Positions 7,931-16,033 of a DNA stretch of 37,144 bases are shown in pieces. The position numbers and the translations under genes are program-made. Within the stretch, counting starts at the first letter, position 1. Each line of letters opens with the position of its first letter. Location of the stretch: the NCBI GenBank assembly GCA_017468055.1, contig JAFUJU010000038.1:1-37144 (forward strand), written 5' to 3'. This DNA is from Elusimicrobiaceae bacterium (GTDB lineage Bacteria; Elusimicrobiota; Elusimicrobia; Elusimicrobiales; Elusimicrobiaceae). The notes beneath the pieces are model-generated. The model saw only the letters and a list, made by a program, of their open reading frames with translations, had not been told where the DNA came from and made no database searches.

Positions 7931-8921
7931 ATACATCGGCAATATCGTCTGCCGACATATCCCCAAACACTTCTTCCGGCTTGGCATGGGTCAGCTCCGC
8001 TCTTTGGCCGGAAATGCCCACAAAGCGAGGGCTAGAGCCGGACTCATGAAAAGAGGCTATCGTCGCACGAACAAAATTTACATTACTGCGGCTAAACGGA
8101 GTAAAGAGAAAATAATCCGAAGAATAAGGAATAGAACCAATCGGTTTATCGCTGGCATCATACAAAGTCAGCTCTGTCTCCCCGCCTATTTTACCCGATA
8201 CAACGCCTACCACATCTCCCCCCGGCACTACCACACCGCCGCCGCTCATGCCATGCACTACCCCAAAATTGCTTCCCATGAAATGGCGCAACTCGGTAAA
8301 GTAATAAAAATCGTCGGTAAAACTTTCTTGATAATAAATGCCGTCCGGTTGCAAATTGGCAACTGCCAAAGGATCTAAAATATGACGTGCGGCATTAATG
8401 CTCAAGAGTTTGGGACGAGAGGAACCTAATTCTTCCCATTGATAACGTTGGTCAGAATTTTCGGAAAGTTTTAATTTTTGCAAAAACACTTCCTCTTCTA
8501 TATAATCTTTTTCTTTGGCATCATAAAAAGAATATTGCACTTCTTTGGGGTCGAAACGAATCAGCGCCACATCATGGCGTACACTTTTAGCGTTTCGGGG
8601 TATATATTCACGAGGAACAAAGACTCTGGCATCAGAAGCTGTGTGTTGCACACGGGCAGATGCTTGCAAGTTTCCTTGAATAAGATCCAACGTTAAAGTA
8701 CATTCTTTGTTGCAAATGGGAGATACACAGTGGGCTGCCGTCAAATACCATTTGGGCAAAATACGCGTTGCATGACATTTGCTGTTTTCTCTTGAGTTTT
8801 GTACCCACAATAGGCTTTGATGTACAAAATCCTCCGCCTGAAAAGCAGATTGCCGTTCTTCGGCCGAGGCAGAAAAAGCACAACACAATACTCCCAGTAA
8901 TAAAAATTTTTTCAGCTTCAT
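7917..8921 (-). CDS. secreted trypsin-like serine protease (S1 family)
   Basis: The 334-residue protein has an N-terminal signal peptide (MKLKKFLLLGVLCC, cleavage likely after SASA near residue 20). The catalytic triad of the chymotrypsin family is readable: His in LTAAHC (about residue 64), Asp in RHDVALI (about 117) and Ser in GMSGGGVV (about 225), where the usual GDSGGP is GMSGGG. It should act in the periplasm or outside the cell. GGAGG lies upstream of the ATG at a suitable distance. The gene is divergent from plsY and convergent with hflX, with which it shares 14 bases. Other exported proteins are encoded at 32125-33490. The substrate is unknown. Confidence 0.85.
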   Translation of the reverse strand: MKLKKFLLLGVLCCAFSASAEERQSAFQAEDFVHQSLLWVQNSRENSKCHATRILPKWYLTAAHCVSPICNKECTLTLDLIQGNLQASARVQHTASDARVFVPREYIPRNAKSVRHDVALIRFDPKEVQYSFYDAKEKDYIEEEVFLQKLKLSENSDQRYQWEELGSSRPKLLSINAARHILDPLAVANLQPDGIYYQESFTDDFYYFTELRHFMGSNFGVVHGMSGGGVVVPGGDVVGVVSGKIGGETELTLYDASDKPIGSIPYSSDYFLFTPFSRSNVNFVRATIASFHESGSSPRFVGISGQRAELTHAKPEEVFGDMSADDIADVSMAR

Positions 8922-9002
8922 TTTTTAAATCCTCCCACACCCACATCTTTTTTAGTCTATATAAAATAGCTCCCATTGCCAAGGGGGTTTGCATTTTAGG
9001 GC

Positions 9003-9030
9003 TTGCCCTGCGGTCCAAACTTTATATAAT
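9003..9030 (+). promoter_or_regulatory. plsY promoter, apparently leaderless
   Basis: TTGCCC (9003-9008), 16 bases, TATAAT (9025-9030). The plsY ATG at 9037 lies 7 bases after the -10 box, where transcription should begin, and no Shine-Dalgarno is present. Confidence 0.7.
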
Positions 9031-9036
9031 AAATAT

Positions 9037-9663
9037 ATGATGATAAAAGTACTTTTGCTCGCGTTGTTTAGTTATCTACTCGGGGCCGTACCTACCGGTT
9101 ACCTGATTGCCCGCAAAGCTATGGGCATTGATATCCGTCAGCACGGTTCCGGTAACCCCGGCGCAGCTAACGTCTACCGCACGGTGGGCAAATGGGCCGG
9201 CATTACTACTTTCCTCATTGACGGGTTGAAGGGCTTTATCCCCGTTTCTTTGGCTCTGCACGTTTTCCCCGGAGAGTATTGGCAAGCTATTTTGTGTGGT
9301 ACAATTGCCATTTTGGGGCATATGTGGACCATTTACCTCAAATTCCGTGGCGGAAAGGGCGTGGCTACCTCTGCCGGTGTATTTGCGGCATTGCTTCCGA
9401 TTCCTACTGCTCTGGCTTTTGCTTCTTTTGTGATTTGTGTAGCCTTGTGGGGACGTATTTCCATTGGTTCCATTATGGCATGTTTGGTCTTGCCTATTAC
9501 CAGCTTTTTTATCGGGAACCATTCCATGTCCGTAAATGTAATGGCTACGGCAATCGGTCTTTTGGTCATTTATAAACACGTACCCAATATCAAACGTCTG
9601 TTGGCTAAAAAAGAATTGGCCTTTGAAGACGGATCTAAAAAAAGAAAAAATGAACATAAATAA
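9037..9663 (+). CDS. plsY: glycerol-3-phosphate acyltransferase PlsY
   Basis: PlsY is an inner-membrane enzyme that acylates glycerol 3-phosphate from acyl-phosphate, the first step of phospholipid synthesis. Its signatures are present: SYLLGAVPTGYLIAR, the loop GSGNPGAANVYR, and FRGGKGVATSAGVF, with several hydrophobic segments. The product is 208 residues, normal for the family. I place the start at the ATG at 9037 (a second ATG follows directly) because a promoter ends just before it; the upstream in-frame ATG at 8989 would lie ahead of that promoter. The lysine-rich end overlaps the start of gpsA by 14 bases, so the two genes, which make and consume glycerol 3-phosphate, are coupled. Confidence 0.95.
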   Translation: MMIKVLLLALFSYLLGAVPTGYLIARKAMGIDIRQHGSGNPGAANVYRTVGKWAGITTFLIDGLKGFIPVSLALHVFPGEYWQAILCGTIAILGHMWTIYLKFRGGKGVATSAGVFAALLPIPTALAFASFVICVALWGRISIGSIMACLVLPITSFFIGNHSMSVNVMATAIGLLVIYKHVPNIKRLLAKKELAFEDGSKKRKNEHK

Positions 9664-10654
9664 AATTACCGTTTTCGGTGCCGGTATTTGGGGCAGTGTG
9701 ATTGCCCAACATTTGGCAAAACGCGGCTATAAAGTAAGCCTGTGGGAGTACAATGAGCAACTGCTTAATGTACTCAAAACCATTGGTCGCCACCCCAATA
9801 TCCCCAATTTTAAAATTCACGATAATATTCGCCTAACCGGCGACGTAGCAGAAGCCGTGCAAGGTACGGATATGATTGTGTTTGTTATTTCTTCCAAAGC
9901 CATTCGCGCCTTCTGCCGCGAACAATTAAAACCCCTGCTTAACGGAAAAGTATTGCCCGTTATCAGCGCGTCCAAAGGCATTGAAGAAAACTCTTTTAAA
10001 ACCATTTGTGAAATTATAGAAGAAGAAATCCCCCAACTCAAAGATCATGTGCTGGCATTTACCGGCCCGAGCTTTGCCTTGGAAGTTGCCCAAAACGTAC
10101 CTACCAAAATTATGCTGGCCGGCAAAGATGCCGTGCTGGTAGATGAAATCCGCCAAGTGTTTGATGCGGACCCGATTATCATTGTACCGGGGTCAGACCG
10201 TCGCGGAGCCGAATATGGTGGTGCTATTAAAAACGTGTTAGCCATAGGCTGTGGCGTGATTGACGGCATCGGGGACGGAGCCAATTCCAAAGCGGCTTTG
10301 ATCACACAAGCTTTGGAAGAAATGAATGATATTATCGTCAGTCAAGGCGGTCAACCGGGTACCGTGTACAGTTTGGCCGGATTCGGTGATGCCATTTTAA
10401 CAGGTATGTCCGCCATTTCACGTAACCGCCGTTTAGGTGAAAAATTAGGCTCCGGCCTTTCTTTGGAAGAAGCCAAAAAAGAAGTGGGCACCATTGCCGA
10501 GGGTGTGAACTCCGTGCAAAGCGTGCATGATATTGCCTGTAAAAACAATTTACAAACGCCGATCATTGATGCCATTTGGCAAATTGTCTGCCAAGGAAAA
10601 AGACCGCATGTATTGTTGCAAGCTATGGGCTTTGTCAACCGCGGGGATAAATAA
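9650..10654 (+). CDS. gpsA: glycerol-3-phosphate dehydrogenase [NAD(P)+]
   Basis: GpsA reduces dihydroxyacetone phosphate to sn-glycerol 3-phosphate, the substrate of PlsY encoded directly upstream. The NAD(P)-binding FGAGIWGSVIA is near the N-terminus, followed by SASKGIEE and FTGPSFALEVA; the catalytic lysine lies in the GAIKNVLAIGCG region, and the C-terminal domain has NSKAALITQALEEM. The start at 9650 (MNINKITVFG) is within the end of plsY and is preceded by an A-rich stretch rather than a clear ribosome site, consistent with translational coupling. Length 334 is normal. An HU-family gene follows after 11 bases. Confidence 0.96.
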   Translation: MNINKITVFGAGIWGSVIAQHLAKRGYKVSLWEYNEQLLNVLKTIGRHPNIPNFKIHDNIRLTGDVAEAVQGTDMIVFVISSKAIRAFCREQLKPLLNGKVLPVISASKGIEENSFKTICEIIEEEIPQLKDHVLAFTGPSFALEVAQNVPTKIMLAGKDAVLVDEIRQVFDADPIIIVPGSDRRGAEYGGAIKNVLAIGCGVIDGIGDGANSKAALITQALEEMNDIIVSQGGQPGTVYSLAGFGDAILTGMSAISRNRRLGEKLGSGLSLEEAKKEVGTIAEGVNSVQSVHDIACKNNLQTPIIDAIWQIVCQGKRPHVLLQAMGFVNRGDK

Positions 10655-10665
10655 GGATTTGCTTT

Positions 10666-10929
10666 ATGAATAAGGACGATGTAGTACGCCACTTAACGCG
10701 TCATGTGTTGGATAAAAAACAGGCCAAAGCATCTGTAGATAAAGTGTTTGAAATTATCAAACACGGGTTGAAACGTGACGGGAAAGTGGTAATCAGCAAC
10801 TTTGGTACCTTTCACTTAAAAACGGCCCGCCCCGTCCAACGCCATAACCCCAAAACCGGCGAGAAAGTGCAAGTGCCCGCCAAACAAAAAGTCCGTTTTA
10901 AGCCGTCAGCCAATTTACTAAGTAAATAA
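10666..10929 (+). CDS. HU/IHF-family DNA-binding protein
   Basis: The 87-residue protein fits the histone-like bacterial DNA-binding fold: an N-terminal dimerisation part (MNKDDVVRHL to VFEIIKHGLK), the turn ISNFGTFHLK, and the beta-arm with RHNPKTGEKVQVPAKQ, where HU normally has GRNPxTGE. The ending VRFKPSANLLSK is typical. It bends or coats DNA in the nucleoid. AAGGA precedes the ATG. It is the last gene of the plsY-gpsA operon and is closed by a terminator. Whether it behaves like HU or IHF cannot be told from sequence alone. Confidence 0.93.
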   Translation: MNKDDVVRHLTRHVLDKKQAKASVDKVFEIIKHGLKRDGKVVISNFGTFHLKTARPVQRHNPKTGEKVQVPAKQKVRFKPSANLLSK

Positions 10930-10957
10930 AAAATCCGCTCTTTGGAGCGGATTTTTT
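10928..10957 (+). terminator. bidirectional terminator after HU gene
   Basis: AAATCCGCTC pairs with GAGCGGATTT around a 4-base loop, with T-runs on both strands. It also lies just past the 3' end of the minus-strand pilin fragment. Confidence 0.92.
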
Positions 10958-10980
10958 ATAGTTTTTATAAAACTTATAAT

Positions 10981-11271
10981 TTATAAAGCATACATTTCAT
11001 TTGTTGGAAAAGCAGCTTTAAAGTGCTGACCATTTGGATTATAAGGTTTTTGAAAACCATAATCTTTGCAAGATTCTCTATCTGTTCCATGCGTTACGCA
11101 AAAAATGTTCATCTCGCCACCTTCCGGCTCCGTAATCCCTAACCATAAAAATTTACCATTTTTGTAAAATTGAAAAGCAAAATTCATCCCTTTCAAACAC
11201 CCCATTCCTCCATGATCCTCTACACAGGAGGTAAACAATACAATAGTTCCATTACCGTAAGAATGAGTCAA
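10981..11271 (-). pseudogene. pilin C-terminal fragment (5' truncated)
   Basis: The open frame (96 codons from a TTG) lacks the prepilin leader and hydrophobic helix but resembles the globular part of the pilins here: a Cys pair at FTSCVEDHGGMGC, then a segment NIFCVTHGTDRESCKDYGF that parallels KIFCQSYEGH and DKVCKSMGG of pilin 4. No ribosome site, T-tract promoter or pilin N-terminus exists upstream in any frame; that space is taken by the terminator of the operon ending at 11379. I interpret it as the 3' remnant of a pilin cassette. A short expressed protein from the TTG cannot be excluded. Confidence 0.55.
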
Positions 11272-11323
11272 GCTTTTTTATTTTTACGAAGAAAAAAACC
11301 ACAAATCAAAACATTAAAATAAC

Positions 11324-11352
11324 AAAACCCGATACTTTACATATCGGGTTTT
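11324..11352 (-). terminator. terminator of the ileS operon
   Basis: AAAACCCGATA pairs with TATCGGGTTTT around a 7-base loop; on the minus strand the stem ends in TTTTG and more T. It closes the operon that starts with ileS. Confidence 0.85.
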
Positions 11353-11378
11353 GCAGACGAATCGTTTTAACTGGAATA

Positions 11379-12185
11379 TTACAACACTTGTTTTATTTCC
11401 ACCGGCAAGTCTGTTTTCTCTACCGCCAACACTGTATGAGTATTTGTCTTCTTATCCAGCCCAAATACATTCACCCGATAGGTTACCAGCAGTTGTCCGT
11501 CTTGTACATCAGCGGAGATAATTTCAAAGATATTATCCGGCAAATTACTGTCCGACTCTAAGACCACCAGCATTTGTTTGTCAAAATCCACCTCAGGATA
11601 GCCCCCCCGTGCACGGGTTTTAAAGAGTTTATATTCCTCTGTATTTTTGATCAAGAAGTTTTTAACCGGAGCCGCAATTAAACTAATCCGGCTGTCCTCT
11701 TGCTCTTGTGCCTCTTGAGCAGAGTCCTGTAGGGGGCCAAGTGCCACCACTTCATCCCCCGTCAAGCTGATTGCTGCGTCAGCCTCCTCTTGCTTAACAC
11801 GGTGAACAGTAGCTTCTCTTTGCGCCACGTATTCTTCCGGCGAATAAGTTCTTTCTTGATCGGATTTAGGAATAATCTGCGCGATATCGGAAAAATTTAT
11901 CTTTCCTACTTGGGCCTCTGTTTCTTGGGTTGGCTTTTCGCCCGTTTCTTCCAAAGAAACAAAGTTTTGCCCCAAAGCTTCCGCTGCCACCGCTTCAGCG
12001 GCGGCCAAATCTTCTGCAGGGATATTGTCAAAAATACCCACTGCTTCTCCGTCCGACAGGTAAAGTTCTTCTACGTCTCCTTTCGGGGCATCCAAATTAG
12101 GCAACTGCCTGAAAAACCACCCCCCCGCCAAAAAAGCAAGCAGGAGCAGAACTAAAAAAGCAACCGTTTTGAGCTTATTTACCAT
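11379..12185 (-). CDS. membrane-anchored protein with PrcB-like C-terminal domain
   Basis: The 268-residue product starts MVNKLKTVAF with one hydrophobic anchor (about residues 6-22), then a long acidic Glu/Gln/Ala-rich linker, then a C-terminal domain of about 85 residues (VDFDKQMLVVLES, DGQLLVTYRV, VLAVEKTDLPVEI). That domain resembles the PrcB C-terminal beta domain found in protease-complex subunits; the match is by pattern only. It would be exposed in the periplasm. AAGGA 5 bases upstream picks the ATG at 12185, which overlaps the end of queF by 11 bases; the frame is open further upstream without support. It is the last gene of the ileS operon. Confidence 0.7.
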   Translation of the reverse strand: MVNKLKTVAFLVLLLLAFLAGGWFFRQLPNLDAPKGDVEELYLSDGEAVGIFDNIPAEDLAAAEAVAAEALGQNFVSLEETGEKPTQETEAQVGKINFSDIAQIIPKSDQERTYSPEEYVAQREATVHRVKQEEADAAISLTGDEVVALGPLQDSAQEAQEQEDSRISLIAAPVKNFLIKNTEEYKLFKTRARGGYPEVDFDKQMLVVLESDSNLPDNIFEIISADVQDGQLLVTYRVNVFGLDKKTNTHTVLAVEKTDLPVEIKQVL

Positions 12186-12594
12186 AGCCTTCCTTTTCAT
12201 CGTAAGAAGCAGTAATGATAGAACGCAAACCGCCGCGCGGAGTAAATTCTCCGGTAATAGTTGCGCGTTTGGGCTTGCAGGCTTTAACAACATCATCTAA
12301 AATTTTATTGGCGATATTTTCCATAAAAATACCCATATCACGATATTCCAAGAGGTAAAATTTCAAACTTTTTAGCTCCAAACACAACTCGTTGGGCACA
12401 TAATCAATGGTAATGAGGCCAAAATCCGGCAAACCCGTTTTCGGGCAGACGGAAGTAAATTCCGGTAATTCAATTTTAATATTATAATCGCGTTTATACT
12501 GGTTGGGCCAGCATTGAATTTCCGGCAAGACCGCATCTGCATTTTTGCGGGCATGGTCAGAAGTGTATCCGAAGTCAATATCTTTCGTTGTCAT
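12175..12594 (-). CDS. queF: NADPH-dependent 7-cyano-7-deazaguanine reductase QueF
   Basis: QueF reduces preQ0 to preQ1 in queuosine synthesis for tRNA wobble position 34. The T-fold enzyme's catalytic Cys and Asp are in FTSVCPKTGLPDFG, followed by the family segments LELKSLKFYLLEYR, DMGIFMEN and GEFTPRGGL. Length 139 fits the single-domain subfamily. The ATG overlaps the TGA of the upstream ATPase gene as ATGA, so it is translationally coupled; the frame open upstream of it is just the ATPase in another phase. No other queuosine gene is in the window. Confidence 0.94.
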   Translation of the reverse strand: MTTKDIDFGYTSDHARKNADAVLPEIQCWPNQYKRDYNIKIELPEFTSVCPKTGLPDFGLITIDYVPNELCLELKSLKFYLLEYRDMGIFMENIANKILDDVVKACKPKRATITGEFTPRGGLRSIITASYDEKEGYGK

Positions 12595-14540
12595 TTTATG
12601 TTTAATAACCTCACTGAATTTAAAAAGATAACCGCCACCGCCAAGAATAAACCGGCCGGCACTACACACCAAGCATATTCCCGCGGTATCGGTAAAAATA
12701 ATAAGGCAGCCAATAGACCCAAATTGCACAAAATACAAAGAATAATATTACCGTGCACCCGTGCCGAAAGCTGCTGATTGATATAAAAAAGATCCGTAAT
12801 AGAGGACAAGTCCGTCCTTTTCAAAATAATATCTACCCAATTATTATATACGTTTTTACCGGAAGAGAACACCACCCCTGCTTCGGCCCGAAGCAAAGCC
12901 GTAATATCGTTAAACCCGTCCCCCACCATCACCGCTTTCTTGCCAAGGGCACTGAAATTACCCAAAATTTCCGCCTTAGTCTGCGGCAAAACTCCAAAAT
13001 TAAAATTGGTAATACCGGTCTCTTGAGCAATGGCTGAAACAGAGGCTTCGTTATCACCCGACATCAGAATTACTTCCTTGCCCATTTCTTTGAGTTTTTT
13101 TACCATTTCCGCGGCACCGGGGCGGAGCTTGTCATCTAAGCTCACATAGCCCAAATACTTCCCGTTTTTGGCCCCGCAAATAACCGCTTGCCCCCCTTGA
13201 GGTTTATCTGTTATTTTGACACCTTGTTCCTTCAGCCATTCCGGACGGCCTGCCAAGAAAATGTTTTTTCCGGAAGTAGCCGACACGCCTAACCCCGGCA
13301 ACACATCAAAACATAACAATTTATGCGGCTCTATTCCGCACTCCTGAGCATAAATATTAACAGCATTGGCAAACGGCCCATCCACCATTTGCTCCGCTGT
13401 AGCCAAACAAACCAGCAAATCCCGCTTTGTTTTTTCATCCGGGGCATGAACCTCATGAATACGCAGTTCCCCATATGTAAGCGTACCCGTTTTATCAAAG
13501 AAAACAGCATCTGCATGCTTTAAAACATCTAAGGCCCCTAATGCTTGTAAAATAATTTTTTTGCGAGCAGCCCCCAAACGGACAAACCACGCCGGAAAAG
13601 AAGAGCAAAAGAAAAAAGAAATAGGACAGGCGAGCCCCATCACCAACAGTATCATCCCCAGGGAGTGCAACGGACGGCGGTAATCCCCCGCCCAATAAAA
13701 ATAAGTATATGCACTCAATGCTGCAATCACGGCGATAACTAACAAATAAGGGGCATATTGGTCTAGCTCATCTTTGCGCACGCATCTGCGGCGTTCACTG
13801 TTTTTAATGGAGGTAATGATACCGGCAATGACGCTCTGATCCAAGCCCTGTTTCACGCGGACCATAATCTCCGCCCCCTTATTCAACGTGCCCGCATACA
13901 CACGGCTGCCAACCGTCTTAGCGGAAGGAAGCATATTGCCCGTAATCAAACTCTCGTCAATGGCCGTTTCCCCTTTTGCAATTTCACCTTCACTGGGTAT
14001 CCGTTCCCCCGCTTTTACACGGATGATATCCCCCTCTTTTAATTCACGCGCAAAAACCATCATTTCCCGTTGTCCGTTCATCAAACGGCCTGACTTAGGT
14101 AAAAAATCATTTAATTTTTTGATAAATACTTTTGTTCTCTCTTTGCGCCGAGAGACCCGCAAGCACGTCCATAAATAAAACAGCACCGTACAAGATAAGC
14201 AAATATACAAATCAGGAGCACGGCCTGCTAACGGAGTAACGAAGAATGTTTTAGACAAGCTATAACAAAAACAGGATAAAACGGAAATGGCCGTTAAAAC
14301 AGAAAGGGAAAAACGGAAAGACTCTAAATCATGCCAAGCGTTTTTAAACAAAACATCAGAACAACAAAGTAAGTTTAGTAAAACCAATACAAAAATACCC
14401 GTAGCTGATGCCCCAATAAACAGTGAATAAACAAGTAACACCAAAAAACACACAGATAGGAAACATCTGTAAGAATACTTTTTAGCGGGAACAGATAAGG
14501 CGGCACTTTCCGGGGCCGCATTCGCACGGGAAGACTTCAT
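12591..14540 (-). CDS. divergent P1B-type ATPase
   Basis: The 649-residue protein has the P-type ATPase core: actuator domain near 160-235, phosphorylation motif DKTGT with Asp349, SGDNEAS near 495, and MVGDGFND at 538-545. The single CP motif in the membrane (GLACPI, Cys305-Pro306) and the topology place it with heavy-metal P1B pumps. Several catalytic positions deviate: TGES is TGNM (Asn202 replaces the dephosphorylating Glu), the SEHP motif is DGPF (Gly388 for His), and the usual CPC second Cys is Ile307. There is no N-terminal metal-binding domain. It lies between a TPR lipoprotein (6-base gap) and queF (ATGA overlap). It might transport an atypical substrate or have lost pumping; the metal is unknown. 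Confidence 0.85.
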   Translation of the reverse strand: MKSSRANAAPESAALSVPAKKYSYRCFLSVCFLVLLVYSLFIGASATGIFVLVLLNLLCCSDVLFKNAWHDLESFRFSLSVLTAISVLSCFCYSLSKTFFVTPLAGRAPDLYICLSCTVLFYLWTCLRVSRRKERTKVFIKKLNDFLPKSGRLMNGQREMMVFARELKEGDIIRVKAGERIPSEGEIAKGETAIDESLITGNMLPSAKTVGSRVYAGTLNKGAEIMVRVKQGLDQSVIAGIITSIKNSERRRCVRKDELDQYAPYLLVIAVIAALSAYTYFYWAGDYRRPLHSLGMILLVMGLACPISFFFCSSFPAWFVRLGAARKKIILQALGALDVLKHADAVFFDKTGTLTYGELRIHEVHAPDEKTKRDLLVCLATAEQMVDGPFANAVNIYAQECGIEPHKLLCFDVLPGLGVSATSGKNIFLAGRPEWLKEQGVKITDKPQGGQAVICGAKNGKYLGYVSLDDKLRPGAAEMVKKLKEMGKEVILMSGDNEASVSAIAQETGITNFNFGVLPQTKAEILGNFSALGKKAVMVGDGFNDITALLRAEAGVVFSSGKNVYNNWVDIILKRTDLSSITDLFYINQQLSARVHGNIILCILCNLGLLAALLFLPIPREYAWCVVPAGLFLAVAVIFLNSVRLLNIK

Positions 14541-14546
14541 ATCAAC

Positions 14547-15542
14547 TTATTTTTTATCAATGTTTAAAAAACGGCTGGCTACTACGCGCTTGCGCCCATT
14601 TTCCGTAGTCATCATGCGTATTTTACCCTGATAGCGGCGAGCCTGAGCGGGATTTAAACGGCGGGCTGCCAAATAATGCTGGGTAGCCTCTACCGGCGAT
14701 TCCAAAGCCAACATATCCCCCATCATTTCGTAAATAGGAGCATAATTCGGAGCAAACTTTTTGGCTTGTTCCGCATAAGCAAGGCCTTGATCTGTATCCC
14801 CTTTGCTAAACAACAATTCGGCCGCGTAATAATACGGCATAGCATAGTCTTCACGCAAGGCAGTGGCTTTTTGGAAATCATCCATTGCATTTTGGAAATA
14901 ACCCATTTTTACAAAAGCACGGCCGCGCTCTAAGTAAGCACGCGGATTTTCCGGCTCCAGCTGGGCCAAATAAGAATATTCTTCCGCGGCACTGGCATAA
15001 TATCCTGCATCAAAAAAAGCTAAACCACGGTTTAAATATAACAACGGAAATCTGTTATCTAAAAATTCCACTTCGGCAAAATCGGTCAGCGCTTGGCTGA
15101 TTTTACCCTGTTGGCTGTAAGCCACTGCCCGATTGAGTAATGCCATTTTATAATCCGGACGCAATAAAAGAGCTTGGTTCAACTGTAAAACTGCCTCCGA
15201 ATAGCGGCCTTGGTCAATATATAAAGCGGCTAAATTATTAAAGATCTCAGGGTGTTGATAATTTAAAGAAATGGCCTTTACATAATCTCTTTCCGCCAGT
15301 TGCTTATTTTTCTTAGCTTGCTCGGCATCTTTTGCTTTCAGTTGTTCATATAATAAACCGCGGCTAACGTATGCAGCATAATGGTGGGGATTTTTTTTGA
15401 TAATACTGGAATAAGCTTGAATCGCTTTTTCCAAATGTCCTTTATCAGTCAAAATTTGAGCTTTGCGAAATAATTTTTCTTCGCCAGAGCTACAGGCCGC
15501 CAGTAACATCACAGACAAACAAACCAATAAAACTTTTTTCAT
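14547..15542 (-). CDS. TPR-repeat lipoprotein
   Basis: The N-terminus is a lipoprotein signal, MKKVLLVCLS to LLAAC-SSG with the lipid-modified Cys17. It is followed by consecutive tetratricopeptide repeats of 34 residues across the rest of the 331-residue protein (units such as YVSRGLLYEQL, AVLQLNQALLLRPDY, ALLNRAVAYSQQGK, AYLERGRAFVKMGY). It should be membrane-tethered, probably in the periplasm, and act as a scaffold. Its precursor needs LspA, encoded just upstream with an ATGA overlap, and GGAGG lies 5 bases before the ATG. Outer-membrane assembly, pilus biogenesis (PilF/PilW-like) or another scaffold role are all possible; nothing in the sequence chooses. Confidence 0.85.
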   Translation of the reverse strand: MKKVLLVCLSVMLLAACSSGEEKLFRKAQILTDKGHLEKAIQAYSSIIKKNPHHYAAYVSRGLLYEQLKAKDAEQAKKNKQLAERDYVKAISLNYQHPEIFNNLAALYIDQGRYSEAVLQLNQALLLRPDYKMALLNRAVAYSQQGKISQALTDFAEVEFLDNRFPLLYLNRGLAFFDAGYYASAAEEYSYLAQLEPENPRAYLERGRAFVKMGYFQNAMDDFQKATALREDYAMPYYYAAELLFSKGDTDQGLAYAEQAKKFAPNYAPIYEMMGDMLALESPVEATQHYLAARRLNPAQARRYQGKIRMMTTENGRKRVVASRFLNIDKK

Positions 15543-16033
15543 TTTTCCTCCTGAGTAGTCGCTTTTTTACCAAATAAAAGCGCCGTAGCGAGCATCACTC
15601 CGCCCACCGTAATAAAACTATCGGCCGCATTAAACACCGGCCATACACGCAAGTCAATAAAATCTACTACAAACCCTAAAGTTATTCTATCATAAAGATT
15701 GCCTAATGCACCGCCCAAAATGAGCACCAAACCCCACTTCACCCAAGCGCCCATAGCACAAAATTCCTGCCAGCTCTTCAACAAATACGCAAGAATCAGT
15801 AAGGAAACAATGATTAATATCAAATTGCCCCCCTGCATCATGCCAAAAGCGGCCCCTGTATTTTGCACGTACGTCAAATGCAAAAAAGGTGCCAAGACAA
15901 CATCTTTATTCTCCAAACAAGCCAACGTCAGCCGTTTTGTCAGGCGGTCCACTCCCAACAAAATGATCAAGGTAATGAGCACGGCCTTGTTTTGCCGCGC
16001 CCATTGCCATATAGACAAAAACTTCTTACGCAA
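15539..16033 (-). CDS. lspA: lipoprotein signal peptidase (signal peptidase II)
   Basis: LspA cleaves prolipoproteins in the inner membrane. Four hydrophobic segments are visible, and the two catalytic aspartates lie in GNLYDRITLGFVVDF and FNAADSFITVG; VQNTGAAFGM is also typical. The best start is TTG at 16031-16033: GAGGAG sits 8 bases upstream and the product is then 164 residues, as usual. The ATG at 16174 in the same frame would add 47 residues inside ileS and lacks support. The start overlaps the end of ileS by 8 bases, and the stop overlaps the TPR lipoprotein start (ATGA). The ileS-lspA pairing is common in bacteria. Confidence 0.94.
   Translation of the reverse strand: MRKKFLSIWQWARQNKAVLITLIILLGVDRLTKRLTLACLENKDVVLAPFLHLTYVQNTGAAFGMMQGGNLILIIVSLLILAYLLKSWQEFCAMGAWVKWGLVLILGGALGNLYDRITLGFVVDFIDLRVWPVFNAADSFITVGGVMLATALLFGKKATTQEEK

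Noticed and set aside
7782-8378. 198-codon plus-strand frame across the end of hflX and the protease gene
   Set aside because: Shadow of two convincing genes in other frames; composition is unlike a protein and no start signal exists.
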